Positions 20,826-32,844 of a DNA stretch of 64,000 nt are shown here, piece after piece; the stretch's first letter is position 1, and each line of letters opens with the position of its first letter. Below the pieces are notes generated by a model. That model was not told where the DNA came from and searched no databases. It worked only from the letters and a program-made list of their open reading frames with translations. The DNA lies in the NCBI RefSeq assembly GCF_003369915.1, contig NC_046675.1, positions 21,328,001-21,392,000 on the forward strand, in the 5' to 3' direction. A program made the position numbers and the translations under genes. This stretch comes from Drosophila miranda (taxonomy: Eukaryota > Arthropoda > Insecta > Diptera > Drosophilidae).

Positions 20826-23800
20826 TTAGGTGAAGCTATACTGATTATCGACGGCACGTCCGCTGCCCTCGGTCCCGCTGCCGCCGCTGGCGCCACTACC
20901 GCTGGCATTGCCGCCCTGTACCGCCTGGTGCTGCTGCTGCTGCTGCTGATGGTGTGCGGAGCCCTGCAAGGAGGCATTGGATGCCCGCAGATGCGGCTGA
21001 TCGAGGAAGCCTTGCCCAGCTGGCGGCGAGCTGTGCACCGTGAGCGTTGTGGAGTCCAAAGGAAAGTAGGTTTGCTCCGGAAAATAGACGTGTGTTGGCT
21101 GCTCCAATGGCAGTTCGATTTCATTTGTCTTTAGGCGAACACTCAGATTCATGGTAATGATTTCGCTGCACTGTAGGAACAAAATGCAAGGTAGAAACTT
21201 CATTAGTGGTCCGCTAATTTGGATGGGGTTTGGTATTGGGTTCGGGTTGGGGGTTGAGAGGCGGTTGTGATATGTGGTGAGAGACATTAAGCATGCAACA
21301 ATCAAATCAGTCATTCAAACTAAACACAGAAACTAACTAAAAATGTACTTTAAAACTCCAAGGAGTAAGAAAATAAAGGAGCAGTCTCTTACGACAATCT
21401 CAAAGATAAGTTTCGGATATACTTTTGGATATCTAAAGCAGGTTTCTTAATTCCCATATGTCCTTATTTGTTTGATTAAAAATAATATTAGGATTTAAGT
21501 TCTTGATTTAAATATGTAAATAATGTAAAGTTTAAAAAGGTATTAATCCTAATGTCACAACTTGTGGGTATTCTTTCGTTAGCTTTCCTCATTTTATTAT
21601 TTTATTTTCTTCTATATAGAAAACAGTTTCGAAGCGACTAAAGATATATCGAAAATAAAAGGCTACCGAAGCTGTAACAATTGCGGCAATAATTTAAATC
21701 AGACTTTATTGGAGAATATGAAGAAACTAGAGTCCCTAGTCCGACCTCAGACTCGAGTGTCCCTTTACGCTACATTAAAAAATATATCTGAATCACATTT
21801 CAAACATGCTTGACTTTAAAAAGGGTACCATTTTGAATTGATCTTTAAAGAATTAGCCAGAAAATGATTCAAATTGCCATTCTGTAACATTTCAGAGCAG
21901 AATCCCTAAAAAGTAGTGGTATTCCCTTTTGTCTAAAATATAGTTTTTATGGCGTTTCTTTTTTGATATTTAAAAAAAATTAAATGTTTTATAACTACTT
22001 GGAAATACTCGATATGCCTACATAGTACATATACTCGTAGTTCCAAGTATTTCCCTGGTCCCCAGGGGTCAGCAGGGGTCAGAGCTCAAACCACATCCCA
22101 TCTTTGCAATGAAATGATAAGAAATCGAACAGAAATCAAAGTAAAATAAAATAAAACCATCACTGACACTGAATTGACTCCAAAATTTTGGCTATCTCAC
22201 ATGTCTCGGCGACGGATGGCCCCCGCCAGCTGCTCCTCCTCCTCCTGCTGCATGCCCCTGGCCGTTTCCATTTCCATTGGTTGGCCCACCGCCCGCCGCT
22301 GCCGGATCATGGTGCTGCTGGCCGTGCGCCTCATGCGCTCCTCCTCCTGCCGCCATCGAAGCTCCCGCCGCTGAGAGATCGTTCAGTCTACTGGTATTGT
22401 GCACCCAGTCGGTGAGGACCACGTCAGAGGTGCCGCCCGATTCAAGGGGAATGGGATTATGGCGAAAGTGTTCGAGCATCTCCTGGATCGAAGGGAACCA
22501 CAGATGCTGCACCCGGCACTGGCCCTTCTCCGAGATGGTCAGCCGCAGATGCTTCGCCCTGCCCTGGAAATTGAAGGTCAGCACGAACTCGCCGCGCCGT
22601 GTCTCGCTCTGCCGCACCAGAAAGTAGCCGTGTCCGGCGGCCTCCGACTGGAGGACCATGCGTGCCGCCTCCGATCTGGTCAGCGTGCCATGGAACCAGG
22701 GGAACTGGCTCATCTCCGCCGTTAGATCGGCCACATTTACATCCGCATCGTTCTCTGTCAGCTCGACGCCATCGAAATTGCTGGAGGCCGAGAGACGCTG
22801 CTCGCCACGATGCGGTCGCATCGGTATTTCCGGGGGTCCCGACGGCGGTGTGGTGCCCAGCTCATTGATGGCATTTATATCGCTCGCAGATGTGGCTCCC
22901 TGGCCAATGGCCGCAGAGGCCAATGCGCTGTCCGCCGACAGAGAAGAGGACAGAACGACACCCCCTCCACCGGCCACCAGGTTGCCATTGGAGCCGCCCT
23001 GCTGCTGGTACTGGGGATTCTGTATGCCACCCAACGCACTGCTGCCCGACGGATTTGTCGGCGAGGTCTGCATGGCAGCCGCTATAACGTCTGATTCGAT
23101 GAGGGGCTGCTGTGTGGGCGGTGTCCGCATGCAGTAGCGAATGGTGGCCAGCCAGCTGCGCATCTCCTCGGCGCTCTCCGCCTCGATCACATACTCCATG
23201 TTGTTGTCCGCCTTGAGAACGAAAGTGTTTAGGCGGTCGGGCATCTCCAGGGCTGTGGTCTCGCGTGCCTCCGAGATTAGGAAACAGAAGACACCGCTGC
23301 GTGGCTTTGCGGATTTTGGGGGCGTGTAAAACTCCAGCATATAGCCACCGACCGCCTTGACCAAGGCCAGTCGGCACTTCTCCCATTTTTGGGATCCTGT
23401 CGGCTGGTCGAGACTCTCGGGTGTCAGGTTATTCACGTAGCCTTCCTTGCGGCACTCGACCACGATCTTGGCAAGCTTGGTCTTGCTCTGCTTGCCGCTG
23501 CCGTCCACGTCGTCCGAGTTCTTGTGGAAGAAGGCCTGCAGGATGGGGAACTTAAGTTAAAACCCAAATGGATAACAATCTCGAGACGGGCACAACCATT
23601 GGGCGGCCCTGCTCACCTTGCCCTTGCGCAGTCCCTTGAAGGATAGCCGCCGCAGCAGCGATTTGGACAGCAGACGCGGCGGCACCTCGTGCTCCTCGTC
23701 AAAGTCCAGTGAGCCGGCGCCAATTTTTAAAGTACTACGGCGCCTGAAGAATTCCGTATCGTAGTGGACCGCAAAGGATTCGACGAATTTCTGTGAAAAG

Positions 23801-24102
23801 CTGCGATGCTGTATGTTGCGCGCCTCCTCGGGGGGCAGGTTCCCGTTTATATACGTGATGCAGGCCTTGGCAAAGTCCGAGGCCGCCGCGCGAGCATGCC
23901 GCTCACAGAACTCCTCCCAGCTGGTGCCGCCGTAGGCGTACGAGGACACGCCCAAGGCTGCGCCTGTACCAATCGGTCCGGGTATTAGGTCGCTGCCTCC
24001 GGCCGCCCCCAGGCTGTGCTGGCTGCTGGCGCTGGTGGGTCCGATGTAGCCGCCGGCGCTGAAGGCGCTGGCATTGGCTGCTCCGGCACTGTTGCCACCC
24101 AT
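20826..24102 (-). CDS. Lnk: SH2B-family adaptor Lnk
   Basis: Cytoplasmic adaptor that links activated receptor tyrosine kinases, mainly the insulin receptor in flies, to IRS/chico signalling. Exons: 24102-23617, 23535-22201 and 21170-20826, all phase 0, giving 721 residues, close to the fly protein as remembered. Domains: N-terminal dimerisation (phenylalanine-zipper) domain around SWEEFCERHARAAASDFAKA (about residues 50-110); PH domain about 175-300 (CRLALVKAVGGYMLEFY to WLATIRYC); SH2 domain about 442-540, beginning WFHGTLTRSEAARMV and with the phosphotyrosine-binding Arg in YFLVRQSE. The C terminus RAVDNQYSFT matches the conserved Cbl-binding motif of APS/SH2B2. The frame stays open upstream to a good acceptor at 24197-24198, so an extra upstream coding exon is possible. 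Repeat copy R2 lies upstream. Confidence 0.95.
21171..22200 (-). other. Lnk intron 2
   Basis: Donor GTGAGA at 22200-22195 and acceptor TTTGTTCCTACAG ending at 21171. About 1 kb, AT-rich, with no nested gene seen. Confidence 0.85.
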
Positions 24103-24670
24103 ATGGCCGCCCAGCGAATGCTGCCTCTGTCTCTGCCGGTTAAGATTCAGTTTGCTGCACGGATTACCCAGCTGAAGTCCGTTCGAGAAGAAGGGGCTAC
24201 AAAGAAGGACAAAGATGTACGCATTAGCATGAAAAGTCCTCCCACGCAGTGCCAGGTGTCACAGTCGGAAATTACGCAGACATAAAGGCGGACCCCGCGC
24301 ATTCACACTGATAAAGCATACACATGCAAACATATAGTACATGTATTATATATAGTATAAAGTACATATATATATGTTTATTCCCACTGGTAACGCGCAT
24401 TAAATGCTGCACGTTCCTCTTCTCCGGAATTAAAAACAAAAACGAAAACAATATCGCCACACACACGCACACCAACGCACCGCACACACCTACACACACA
24501 CACCCACGAGAAGAAAAATTTCCCACAGGAATTTCCACGCCTACGACCTGCGTTTTTCTTCTGCCAATATCTCACTCTCTATCGCCTGCGCATTTTCCAA
24601 AACACACAGCAACACACATACCAATATCACTATATTTATTTGCAATTTGTTTGTTTATGCAACGACCATT
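24103..24670 (-). other. Lnk 5' leader and intron
   Basis: Contains the last part of a 5' exon (acceptor TTCTTTGTAG at 24197) and then intron-like sequence with CA-rich microsatellites (about 24459-24505). The transcription start is probably within repeat copy R2 to the right. Confidence 0.5.
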
Positions 24671-24787
24671 TACACTTGCATTATTTTGCGCAGCAGGCAG
24701 TTCTTTCAAATCCGCCCGTTAAGTTTTAACATTAAAAATTGTATTTTCTTGTTTTCGTCGTCGACGCGCGGCTGTTCTGTCCAGTTC

Positions 24788-24797
24788 AGTGTGACCG
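24788..24797 (-). promoter_or_regulatory. Motif 1 (M1BP) promoter element, Lnk
   Basis: CAGTGTGACCG on the plus strand is CGGTCACACTG in the direction of Lnk, a perfect match to the fly housekeeping core-promoter Motif 1 (YGGTCACACTR). About 50 bp further upstream in gene direction are TATACC and AAATATACC, resembling Motif 6. This predicts a Lnk transcription start nearby. Confidence 0.7.
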
Positions 24798-25744
24798 CGG
24801 ACTCGATAAAGCTGAAATCGATCAAAATCGAGCCTTAGAATATACCATAATATTCCGTCTCACTTTAAAAATATACCGTAAATATACTGACGAATTCAAG
24901 TTTTATTATACATATTCCTCGATTTTGATATTCCGTGGAATATTACTAGCTATCTAGATCTCTCAGCCCTGCCCACATAATTTTATCCGATTAATTAATC
25001 CATTTTCTACTTTACTAGCCTAATTTAAATACTTGCTTTTACTTGATTTTGCATAAAAAAAGGTTTTAGCGAAGGAGGTCAAACAAATAAAACGTAATAA
25101 AACGTAAGAGAAAAATCGTTAATATTGCTTAATTTTGATATTCCATTGAATAATGCTGACTAACTAAAACCGTTAGCTCTGCCCATATCATTTTAGACCA
25201 TTGATGAATACATTTTCTACAAGATTGGCTATTTTTAAGTACTTCCATTTATTGTATTTTGACTACAGCAAGGTTTAAGCAAAAAAGGTCAACAAAAAAA
25301 CAGTAGCAACGTAAGTGAGTTTGGAATGTATGGACATTGTTGAGCTGAATATTGTGGCGAGGAAAAAAGTCCCACCAAACTTAAGCGCCAAATGGAAATC
25401 GTTTGAAAATTAATGAGCGAAATGATTTAATTGCAATCTATTGAAATAAGTGATACACGTAAGTACGATTTGAGAGCGAAAATTCAAATCAGGCCTCCGT
25501 TTAAACATTAAAAGCGGGTGAAATTTATTTCTTGTTTTCGTCGACGCAATGTTCTGTCCGATTCTAAGTTTTTTACATTTTGCTCAATTTATTACATGGC
25601 AACTACACGGGAGCTACACACTTGCTACATATCAACAAATTCGCTGAGTAAGAAGGGGGTATGTTGTCTGTTTTCCGTGTTGTCCATACACATTTATATA
25701 GCCCATTCATATCTACGATCTCCCGGCTCATTTGTTCGAGCCGC

Positions 25745-25754
25745 AGTGTGACCG
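25745..25754 (-). promoter_or_regulatory. Second Motif 1 match in copy R2
   Basis: A further perfect CAGTGTGACCG, followed by TCTGACCCCCAGAAATAAAC. The related string CCGTCTGACGCTCAGAAATA follows Motif 1 in copy R5 near 14-3-3epsilon. A variant (GGTGTGACCG) is also present at 26167-26176. Confidence 0.55.
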
Positions 25755-25960
25755 TCTGACCCCCAGAAATAAACCGATGAAGAACACGAACTTAGCCCAC
25801 TTAACCTCCTCTATTTAAGAGTTACACCGCGAAAAATATTGTGATAGTAAATATTACTCGTAGATCCTTCCTTTCTATTGATTTAAATAAACATTACCAC
25901 GATAATTTTTACCTGAACTGCGCTAAAATTCTTCAAGATTCAACATTTTCGTGGAGTCAA

Positions 25961-27373
25961 TAATACCCACTAACGTTCTAGTTCTCTGACAATGATCGTA
26001 AACCATAATCCCTGATTATTACTACAGAGATTAGTTTCTGCAATAATTGGAGCCTGGGATTATCAATTCTAGAATATACTTTTCCGTAGGGTATGCGGAA
26101 TGCAAAATTTGCTAGTTTCAAATGCACTGAAAACACCTCAGTTCGGAGCCTCGATAACGATAAGTCGGTGTGACCGCACTCTGCTGGGCGACAGTCCTTC
26201 TAAAACTGTATATTTAAAATTTGAATTGAAATAGTATGTCGGTTTTTTTGCGCAGTCCCTAAAGTATTTAAAAAATGCAAGTTTTTAGCGGAAGAATATA
26301 AGAATCTATCCTCGCATTTAAACTGAAGCAAACCATTCCTGTAGAATTATGCGGAGTGTGCAAGTAAAGTTAATGGCTTTTTGTTTTGTTTAAATCTCAC
26401 ATTTTATTGTTTCTATACGTTTCGAAATTGCATTTACTTAGAATAAGTATGTAACTAACGTTTCCATATGCATACAATTACAATCAATCGTTATTATTAT
26501 TGTTGTTGTTTTTGTTTTAGCTGCTCTAATTACAAATAAGTAAAATTCGTGAAACTTAATTTGTGAAACACTCACCGCAGTGCAACTTTTTCGCTTAATT
26601 TCTGTTTGATTTTCTCTTTTATTGTTTAAAACGAACACATGCATTTTGGCAAAAATCTTTATATGGACTGTGGGGGGACGGAAATGTGGGGTGATTCAGA
26701 GAACATAAAACAGGGAGAAAATGTGTGGTGTGTGTGTGAAGGCGAGCTTACTGACTATTATTTGTTGCATGGTGGTTCGTTATCTCCAGATTCATTTATA
26801 TTATATGTATATTTAACTTAAGTATTTACAGAACGGCCATACTGATTCTGAATGGGGTTTCTTTGTGAATGCTCCCGAAAGAGCCTTTTAAGAACACGAA
26901 AAAGAGCTTCCCCTCAAGTCACTCGCTATCGGTTATAGTATGCGGTAATATGTATATGTTTGTGTTTTAATCCCTATGAACTGTAGGCTGGATCTAACAC
27001 TGCTAACCTCTCAGCACTGCATGATTCTTGTGAGACTTTAAAGCCAATTGAAATGAATGCGATACGGATGCTGTATATAATGCTTACTCTCTCTGCAGTA
27101 TGTTTTTCTACAAAAGATTTTACTCCCCACACTTATGCTAGCAACTATAATTACTCGGTTTTTAGTGTTTTATTTCACTATGAAAACGAGGATCACCTAA
27201 CTTAGAACGAAACTTAGTTCAGTAGAATTAAAAAATACATACTCAATACGTTATTTAAGAGACAAATTGTTAGTAATAGATCTTCTTATGGGTGTGTGTG
27301 TGTGTATTGTGGTTGATGTTACTTTTCTGTTTTTGTTGTTCTTGTTGCTTTTTATGTAGATAAGAGTACACAC
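25961..27373. other. SppL 3' flank and intergenic sequence
   Basis: About 1.4 kb of AT-rich sequence between Lnk's upstream repeat and the SppL stop codon, probably including the SppL 3' UTR. A short (TG)n tract lies at about 27292-27304. No gene recognised. Confidence 0.55.
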
Positions 27374-29024
27374 TCAGACTTCCAGTTGTTTTGATGGTGG
27401 GTGCGTGATAAACGGCTCGCTCCACATGCGCCGCAGGTCGCCCTAAATGAAGGAAAGGTTACATTGCATTACAGATTCCATTCAGTATTAAGGGTTACAG
27501 TATTTTACCTTTAGATAGGCCATTAGCAGGAGGGGCAATAACGTAAAGGGCACCAAATACAGCAGAGCCGGCTGGGCCGCTTTAAACACCTCCGAGCTGA
27601 CCGTGGCCGTTAGCAGGCCCAAAAAGTAGCTGAAAATTCATCGAAAAGCCATCATTAGATATCTAGAGGAAGCGACAGTGTAACTGCAAGACTCACCCCA
27701 GTAAGGAACAATGAAAATATGTCAGCCTAGAGCCCACACCCCTCGGCGTTGACAGTGTGGGATCCGACGTGACGCCCTGGGACTTTTTGTACGCATCGTA
27801 TCGCAAAACGAAGCAGAGTAGCAGGCCCGGCATCACCACATCGCCCAGGCCCAGCATCGAGAAGTGGCCCGTATTGTGTATGCTGGGGAAAACCAGTTTG
27901 CCCGGTAAATTCAGTTTCGGTGTGTCCCGCACAATGCCGCCCAAATTCAATTTGCGCGCCACTATACCCACGGGATTCTCGGCGGGTCGCGTGGCCACCT
28001 TGACCATCACGTTCGTGCTAAAGATGTACGAGGAGAGGAACACCCAAAAGACGTCGTAGATGAGCAGGCCGGTCAACAGCAGCGTCGACACCTTCAGACT
28101 GGGAAGTCGCACGAACGCTATAAAGGCCACACACAGCCCCATGCCCATTGCTGAAAGAACAAGCAATTTAAACATACAATTATCGAACGCTTCTTTCTAT
28201 GGATGATGGATCCTTACCATCCATCAGCAGCCAGTGGCCGGTTAGCACCCAAACGCACACAATCGACACGGACAGCATGAAACTAAATAGCTCTGCCCCC
28301 GTGAAGCGTCCACAGACGCCAAAGGAGAAACGCTTTCCGTCCGTGCAGGGCCGCATGATGTACTGGCACATGGGCAGCAGCAAAAAGGCCAGTGCCACGG
28401 TGGCAATTACTGCAAGGAACAAACGAAAGAAAATTAGTTTATGTTTGATTGAATGATTGAGGGGGATTCCTCGGTACTCACTGGCTGTGCACACGGCAAA
28501 GAGCAGCTGCATCGAGTCGAAAAAGAAGAACATGATGAGCAATGATATGGAGGCGCCCAGTGGCAGGCACAGGGCATGCATCGTGTCTAGCGTGGCGAAT
28601 TTATCCGCTGTAAAGAAGCACAGAGAGCCTTTAGCCATTAGCGCGGTTATGGTTGACAGATTACAGGATGGGGACACTCACTTGGCTCCTTCTCGACCTG
28701 CTCCCCGGTTAGGAGATTCGTCATGGACTCATTGCGCTTCTTTTGCTCCCGCTCGCGGGCCTCCTGCTCGATGTTGAGACTGCGGAAACTGCCGTACACT
28801 ATCAACAGCATCGAGATGAGGCAGGTGGAGACGCGCGACGAGTCCATCACGCTCGACACTGTCCAGTGGAGTTCCCGGTACTCGCCGTTGCCGCCGCCCG
28901 CTGCCGCTGCTGCTGCTGCTGCCGCCGCCGCTGCCGCTGCCGCTGCACCGCCACCAATGCCTCCAGCACCCACAGTTTGCGCGCCCAGACTGCCGCCACT
29001 GCCGCCGGCGCTGCCGTGCGACAT
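27374..29024 (-). CDS. SppL: Signal peptide peptidase-like aspartyl protease (SPPL3 type)
   Basis: Multi-pass GxGD intramembrane aspartyl protease of the Golgi; SPPL3 cuts type II membrane proteins such as glycosyltransferases. Exons: 29024-28682, 28607-28482, 28409-28218, 28150-27697, 27629-27509 and 27442-27374, giving 434 residues with consistent phases. Catalytic motifs are present: the YD motif in LLIYDVFWV (Asp about 253), GLGD in [11 protein letters not shown] (Asp about 324), and PAL in QPALLYLVP. The cytosolic N terminus has a Gly-rich stretch and a 16-Ala run encoded by mixed GCN codons, an unusual extension; in its place vertebrate SPPL3 is short. Probably D. melanogaster CG17370, next to Lnk there too (from memory). 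The gap upstream and the Motif 1 copy at 31892 suggest a long 5' UTR intron. Confidence 0.94.
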
Positions 29025-31775
29025 GATCCCCCTGGATCGCTGATAAGCTCGGTGGCCAAGCCGAGCTCTCTACCTGTTTCCGGCGGTTAGTGGCTCCTCC
29101 GGACAGATACCGCCGACAGCGATTCCTTATCAGAGTGTATCAGTGGGTTTGACCTGGCCCCGAGAGCTTATCTTTATCGCGTGGCGTGGCGTGTCCTCTC
29201 TTCCCGCTGATGCTCTTGAAATCTAAACACGAAATAAAAGTGAAATTTGTTTTGGTTTATTGATTCAGCGATAAGTTCTGTGTTTATTTTGGCCTTATCG
29301 CAGCCAATCCCCCCCGCAGATGTGCGCCTATCTATCGTCGGTCTTCAGCAAGTTCTTTGGACAGATGCGGTTATGGTTTGTTCACAGCACAAACAGTCGC
29401 ACAGTCACCCATTTATGTATGTACATGTATTATTTCCTTGGGTATGGCTGAGGTCAGGCCCAGAGACTCTAAGGTTAACTTTCACGCAGCCCTCAAATTA
29501 ACCTAGAACGCTTTTGACGGGTATTTTCCGTCTGTATATCCGATAAACATGTTTATTTTATTTCATTTAATACTCCCCATGTGTGCACATTTCAATTTGA
29601 GACCAAAAATTATTGTTCTTTCTATATTTTCCCACTCTTTCTGTAATATGATAATAGATTTACAAACAAATCAACAAAATTGGATACTCATGTTTACAGA
29701 ATTTTGATATTTGTGAGTTTCCAGATGCATATAAAATGCTTTCTCAGGATTTTTTTATCTTCAATGGCAACCCATACGATCATTTTTTCTTGCTATGTTA
29801 AGGAGACATTATTGTAGCACTCATGAATCACATAATCCTTATAAGTGAGCAAACATTTATAATACACGTTTCTATATATAGCACTTTTATTTCCCCATAT
29901 TCCCACCCCATTCCAATCCCCATTTACAACCAGTCTAGTAATGGTGGTGGGGAGGGGGGGGTGGTTCCAGTAGGGGCAACCGCAACTGTTGAACCGGTGT
30001 GAAAAAATAACAATCCGTCCACATGGAACTTGCAACAACAACAACAATTAACAGCCCAGAAAGAAGGCCATTAAAACGTTGCTGGAATAAATTATAAGAG
30101 TGTTACCTAGTTTCTTTTATGCTTATTGTTGTTTCCTATTGTTATTGCAAAGAATTCTATACAATTTTCACACACAGCCATACACACTTGCTGTGGGTTG
30201 ATGCACTTGTCCACTGTTAAGGGGCTGTTAATTGTCTGTCGGCTTACAAACGGCCGTTCTTACACCCTTGAAGAGCAACAGCACAAAGTATATTGATTTT
30301 CAATAAGCAGTAAATTAAATGCAACCAAATGAAATCGAAATTGGATAGCCTTATAGTTTAGTTTAGTTATAGCCTGCCAAGGAAACAATCGTTAACAGCT
30401 CATACGCTTTAGAAAAAGATCAGCTAAAGATTTTTATGTTATGACCATAGGAACTATCGATCTGGTAGGGTATCAAATCGTCGATTCATTCAATGCTGTT
30501 CAATGTGAAGACACTCTTTGTGCTCTGTTAACTTCCCCCACTTCCTAGTTTACAGACCACTGTTAATGCTTCTGTTACTCTTACATGTTGCCAAGTGCCG
30601 TTGCTTGCACTAATTTATGTTGTCTGTCAACGTACATATGTGTTTGTGTGAAATGCAAATGATTGAAATATATATTTGTATTTGTGTGATTGTATGCAAA
30701 AGAGCGTTGTCCCCCTTTTTTCCTTCTATCTGTCTCTCTCTCTGGATGCAACAATTTAAATTTCCCACACATGCTGATTGCAATTGCCAGGGGCGGACAG
30801 CGGGGGTCGACTGTTAACGAGCACTAATTAGAATTAAATCATGTGACAATATAGCGAAGATGTGGGCGCAAGGGGGTTTATCTGTAAAACATTTTCACAG
30901 CTTAAAACGGTTACAAAACATTAACCATTCACTCACACTCGCACACACTGCTAAATATCATTGAGAAAATGCCGCTCACACACTCAACACACATAAACAC
31001 TTTCTAATTCGAAACGCCCCGTAGCCCACGAAGGGGGAGGAGTAGGAGTGGTATGAGGAGGAAACAACAACCCACAAAAAAAGAAGTACTACAAAGCAAT
31101 TGGTTGTTGTACCGTCCCACAACGAATGTGAAAGTGAAATTGCAAAAGACATAGACGCAGTGGCGCCACGCAGGAGGGGAAAGAGAGGTGAGTGGACCAA
31201 GCCAAGTAGTTGTAGCAAAAAAACAAGTGCGTAAACCTATGCAAAGCACTGTTAGGGGGGAGCTAATGTTGGGGGCCAAGACTGGATTGCAGCGCTTGAG
31301 AAACTTTTAGCCTGCGCTTTAAGGTTTTTTTTCCCCCCGTTTCGTGTTTGGTTACACTCCACTTCATTCCACTTCCCCCAACTCCGCGCTCCGCTGCGTA
31401 ACTAAATTACAAGACACACACACACACACCCATATGCAGTCGCGAACAACAACAGAAAGACGGGAATACGGATTTGAAAGGAGTGAAGTACTCTTTAATT
31501 ACAGGAAAAAAATATTTAAGAAAAATCTCTTGCAGTCTTTACACTGATCAGGGGGGTGGGGGTCCGTCTCATTGCTTACTTTGCCTTTACATTTACATTC
31601 GTATGTTTGGATGTATTTTTGATTTTTCCTTTGCACCGATTTTCTTTCTGCGAGAAAAGAATCAACACCAAAGAAGCCACTACTACATTTTCTCGGTGGG
31701 CCGTTGTGCTCTTAAGACACGTTCAATGCACATTTTCACAGTCTCTGCTTTTTTGTCAACGTTGGACAGCCATTA
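29025..31775 (-). other. Probable 5' UTR intron of SppL / intergenic
   Basis: 2.7 kb with no protein-like frame. If the promoter in copy R3 drives SppL, this is its first intron. It contains CA and G-rich simple tracts (for example 29950-29960 and 31417-31428). Confidence 0.5.
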
Positions 31776-31891
31776 ACACTTGCATTATTTTGCGCAGCAG
31801 GCAGTTCATTCAAATCCGCCCGTTAAGTTTTAACATTAAAAATTGTATTTTCTTGTTTTCGTCGTCGACGCGCGGCTGTTCTGTCCAGTTC

Positions 31892-31901
31892 AGTGTGACC
31901 G
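31892..31901 (-). promoter_or_regulatory. Motif 1 (M1BP) promoter element, SppL candidate
   Basis: AGTGTGACCG within copy R3, the same context as at 24788. In the SppL direction it reads CGGTCACACT. About 2.9 kb upstream of the SppL ATG, so use as its promoter requires a long 5' UTR intron; that is inference. Confidence 0.55.
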
Positions 31902-32809
31902 CGGACTCGATAAAGCTGAAATCGATCAAAATCGAACCTTAGAATATACCAAAATATTCCGTCTCACTTTAAAAATATACCGTAAATATACTGACGAATT
32001 CAAGTTTTATTATACATATTCCTCGATTTTGATATTCCGTGGAAAATTACTAGCTATCTAGATCTCTCAGCCCTGCCCACATAATTTTATCCGATTAATT
32101 AATCCATTTTCTACTTTACTAGCCTAATTTAAATACTTGCTTTTACTTGATTTTGCATAAAAAAAGGTTTTAGCGAAGAAGGTCAAACAAATAAAACGTA
32201 ATAAAACGTAAGACAAAAATCGTTACTATTGCATAATTTTGATATTCCGTTGAATAATGTTGACTAACTAAAACCGTTAGCTCTGCCCATATAATTTTAG
32301 GCCCTTGATAAATACATTTTCTACAAGATTGGCTATTTTTAAGTACTTCCATTTGTTGTATTTTGATTACAGCAAGGTTTAAGCAAAATAGGTCTACAAA
32401 AAAAGGCAACGTAAGTGAGTATGGAATGTTGAGCTTTGTTGAGCTGAAAAGGGATATTGTGGCGAGCAAAAAAGTCCCGCCAAATGGAAATTGTTTGAAA
32501 GTGAATGAGTGAAAAGGATTTAAATGCAATCTATTGAAATAAATAATACACCTTAATACGATTTGAGAGCGAAAATTCGAATCCGCCCTCCGTTTTAACA
32601 TTAAATAGTTAAATTTATTTCTCGTTTTCTTCGTCCTGTCCAGTTTCTAAGATTTTTACATTTTGCTCAAATTATTACATGGCAACTACACGGGAGCTAC
32701 ACACTTGCTACTTATCAACAATACTGAGTAAAAAAGGGGTATAGACAACAGGCAAAATGGCCCAGAAAATAGAACGCATGCTAAGTAAAATCCACCCCTT
32801 TTCCCTTAC

Positions 32810-32844
32810 ATACCTTGAAAATCGCCATTCTGTCTTCAAGGTAT
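32810..32844. repeat. Perfect 10-bp inverted repeat in copy R3
   Basis: ATACCTTGAA, then a 15-nt loop, then TTCAAGGTAT. It lies inside the segment of R3 that R2 lacks. It could be a stem-loop or a paired protein-binding site. Confidence 0.7.

Larger units (their letters stand above)
24671..25960 (+). repeat. Promoter-associated dispersed repeat, copy R2 (Lnk side)
   Basis: Begins ACACTTGCATTATTTTGCGC and is nearly identical to copy R3 at 31776 for over 600 bp, then diverges moderately. Order of parts: Motif 1 (24788-24797), AATATACC-type sequences, a roughly 210-bp unit present twice (starting 24926 and 25136), a second Motif 1 (25745-25754), then the ACTTAGCCCACTTAACC segment and a TACCTGAACTGCGCTAAAAT segment shared with R1 and R5. 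It lies upstream of Lnk. Confidence 0.88.

Noticed and set aside
24647-24957. Matching open frames in repeat copies R2 and R3 (for example a peptide beginning CIILRSRQF in both)
   Set aside because: The frames are conserved only because the DNA is a recent duplicate. They are short, lie across promoter motifs, and resemble no protein family.
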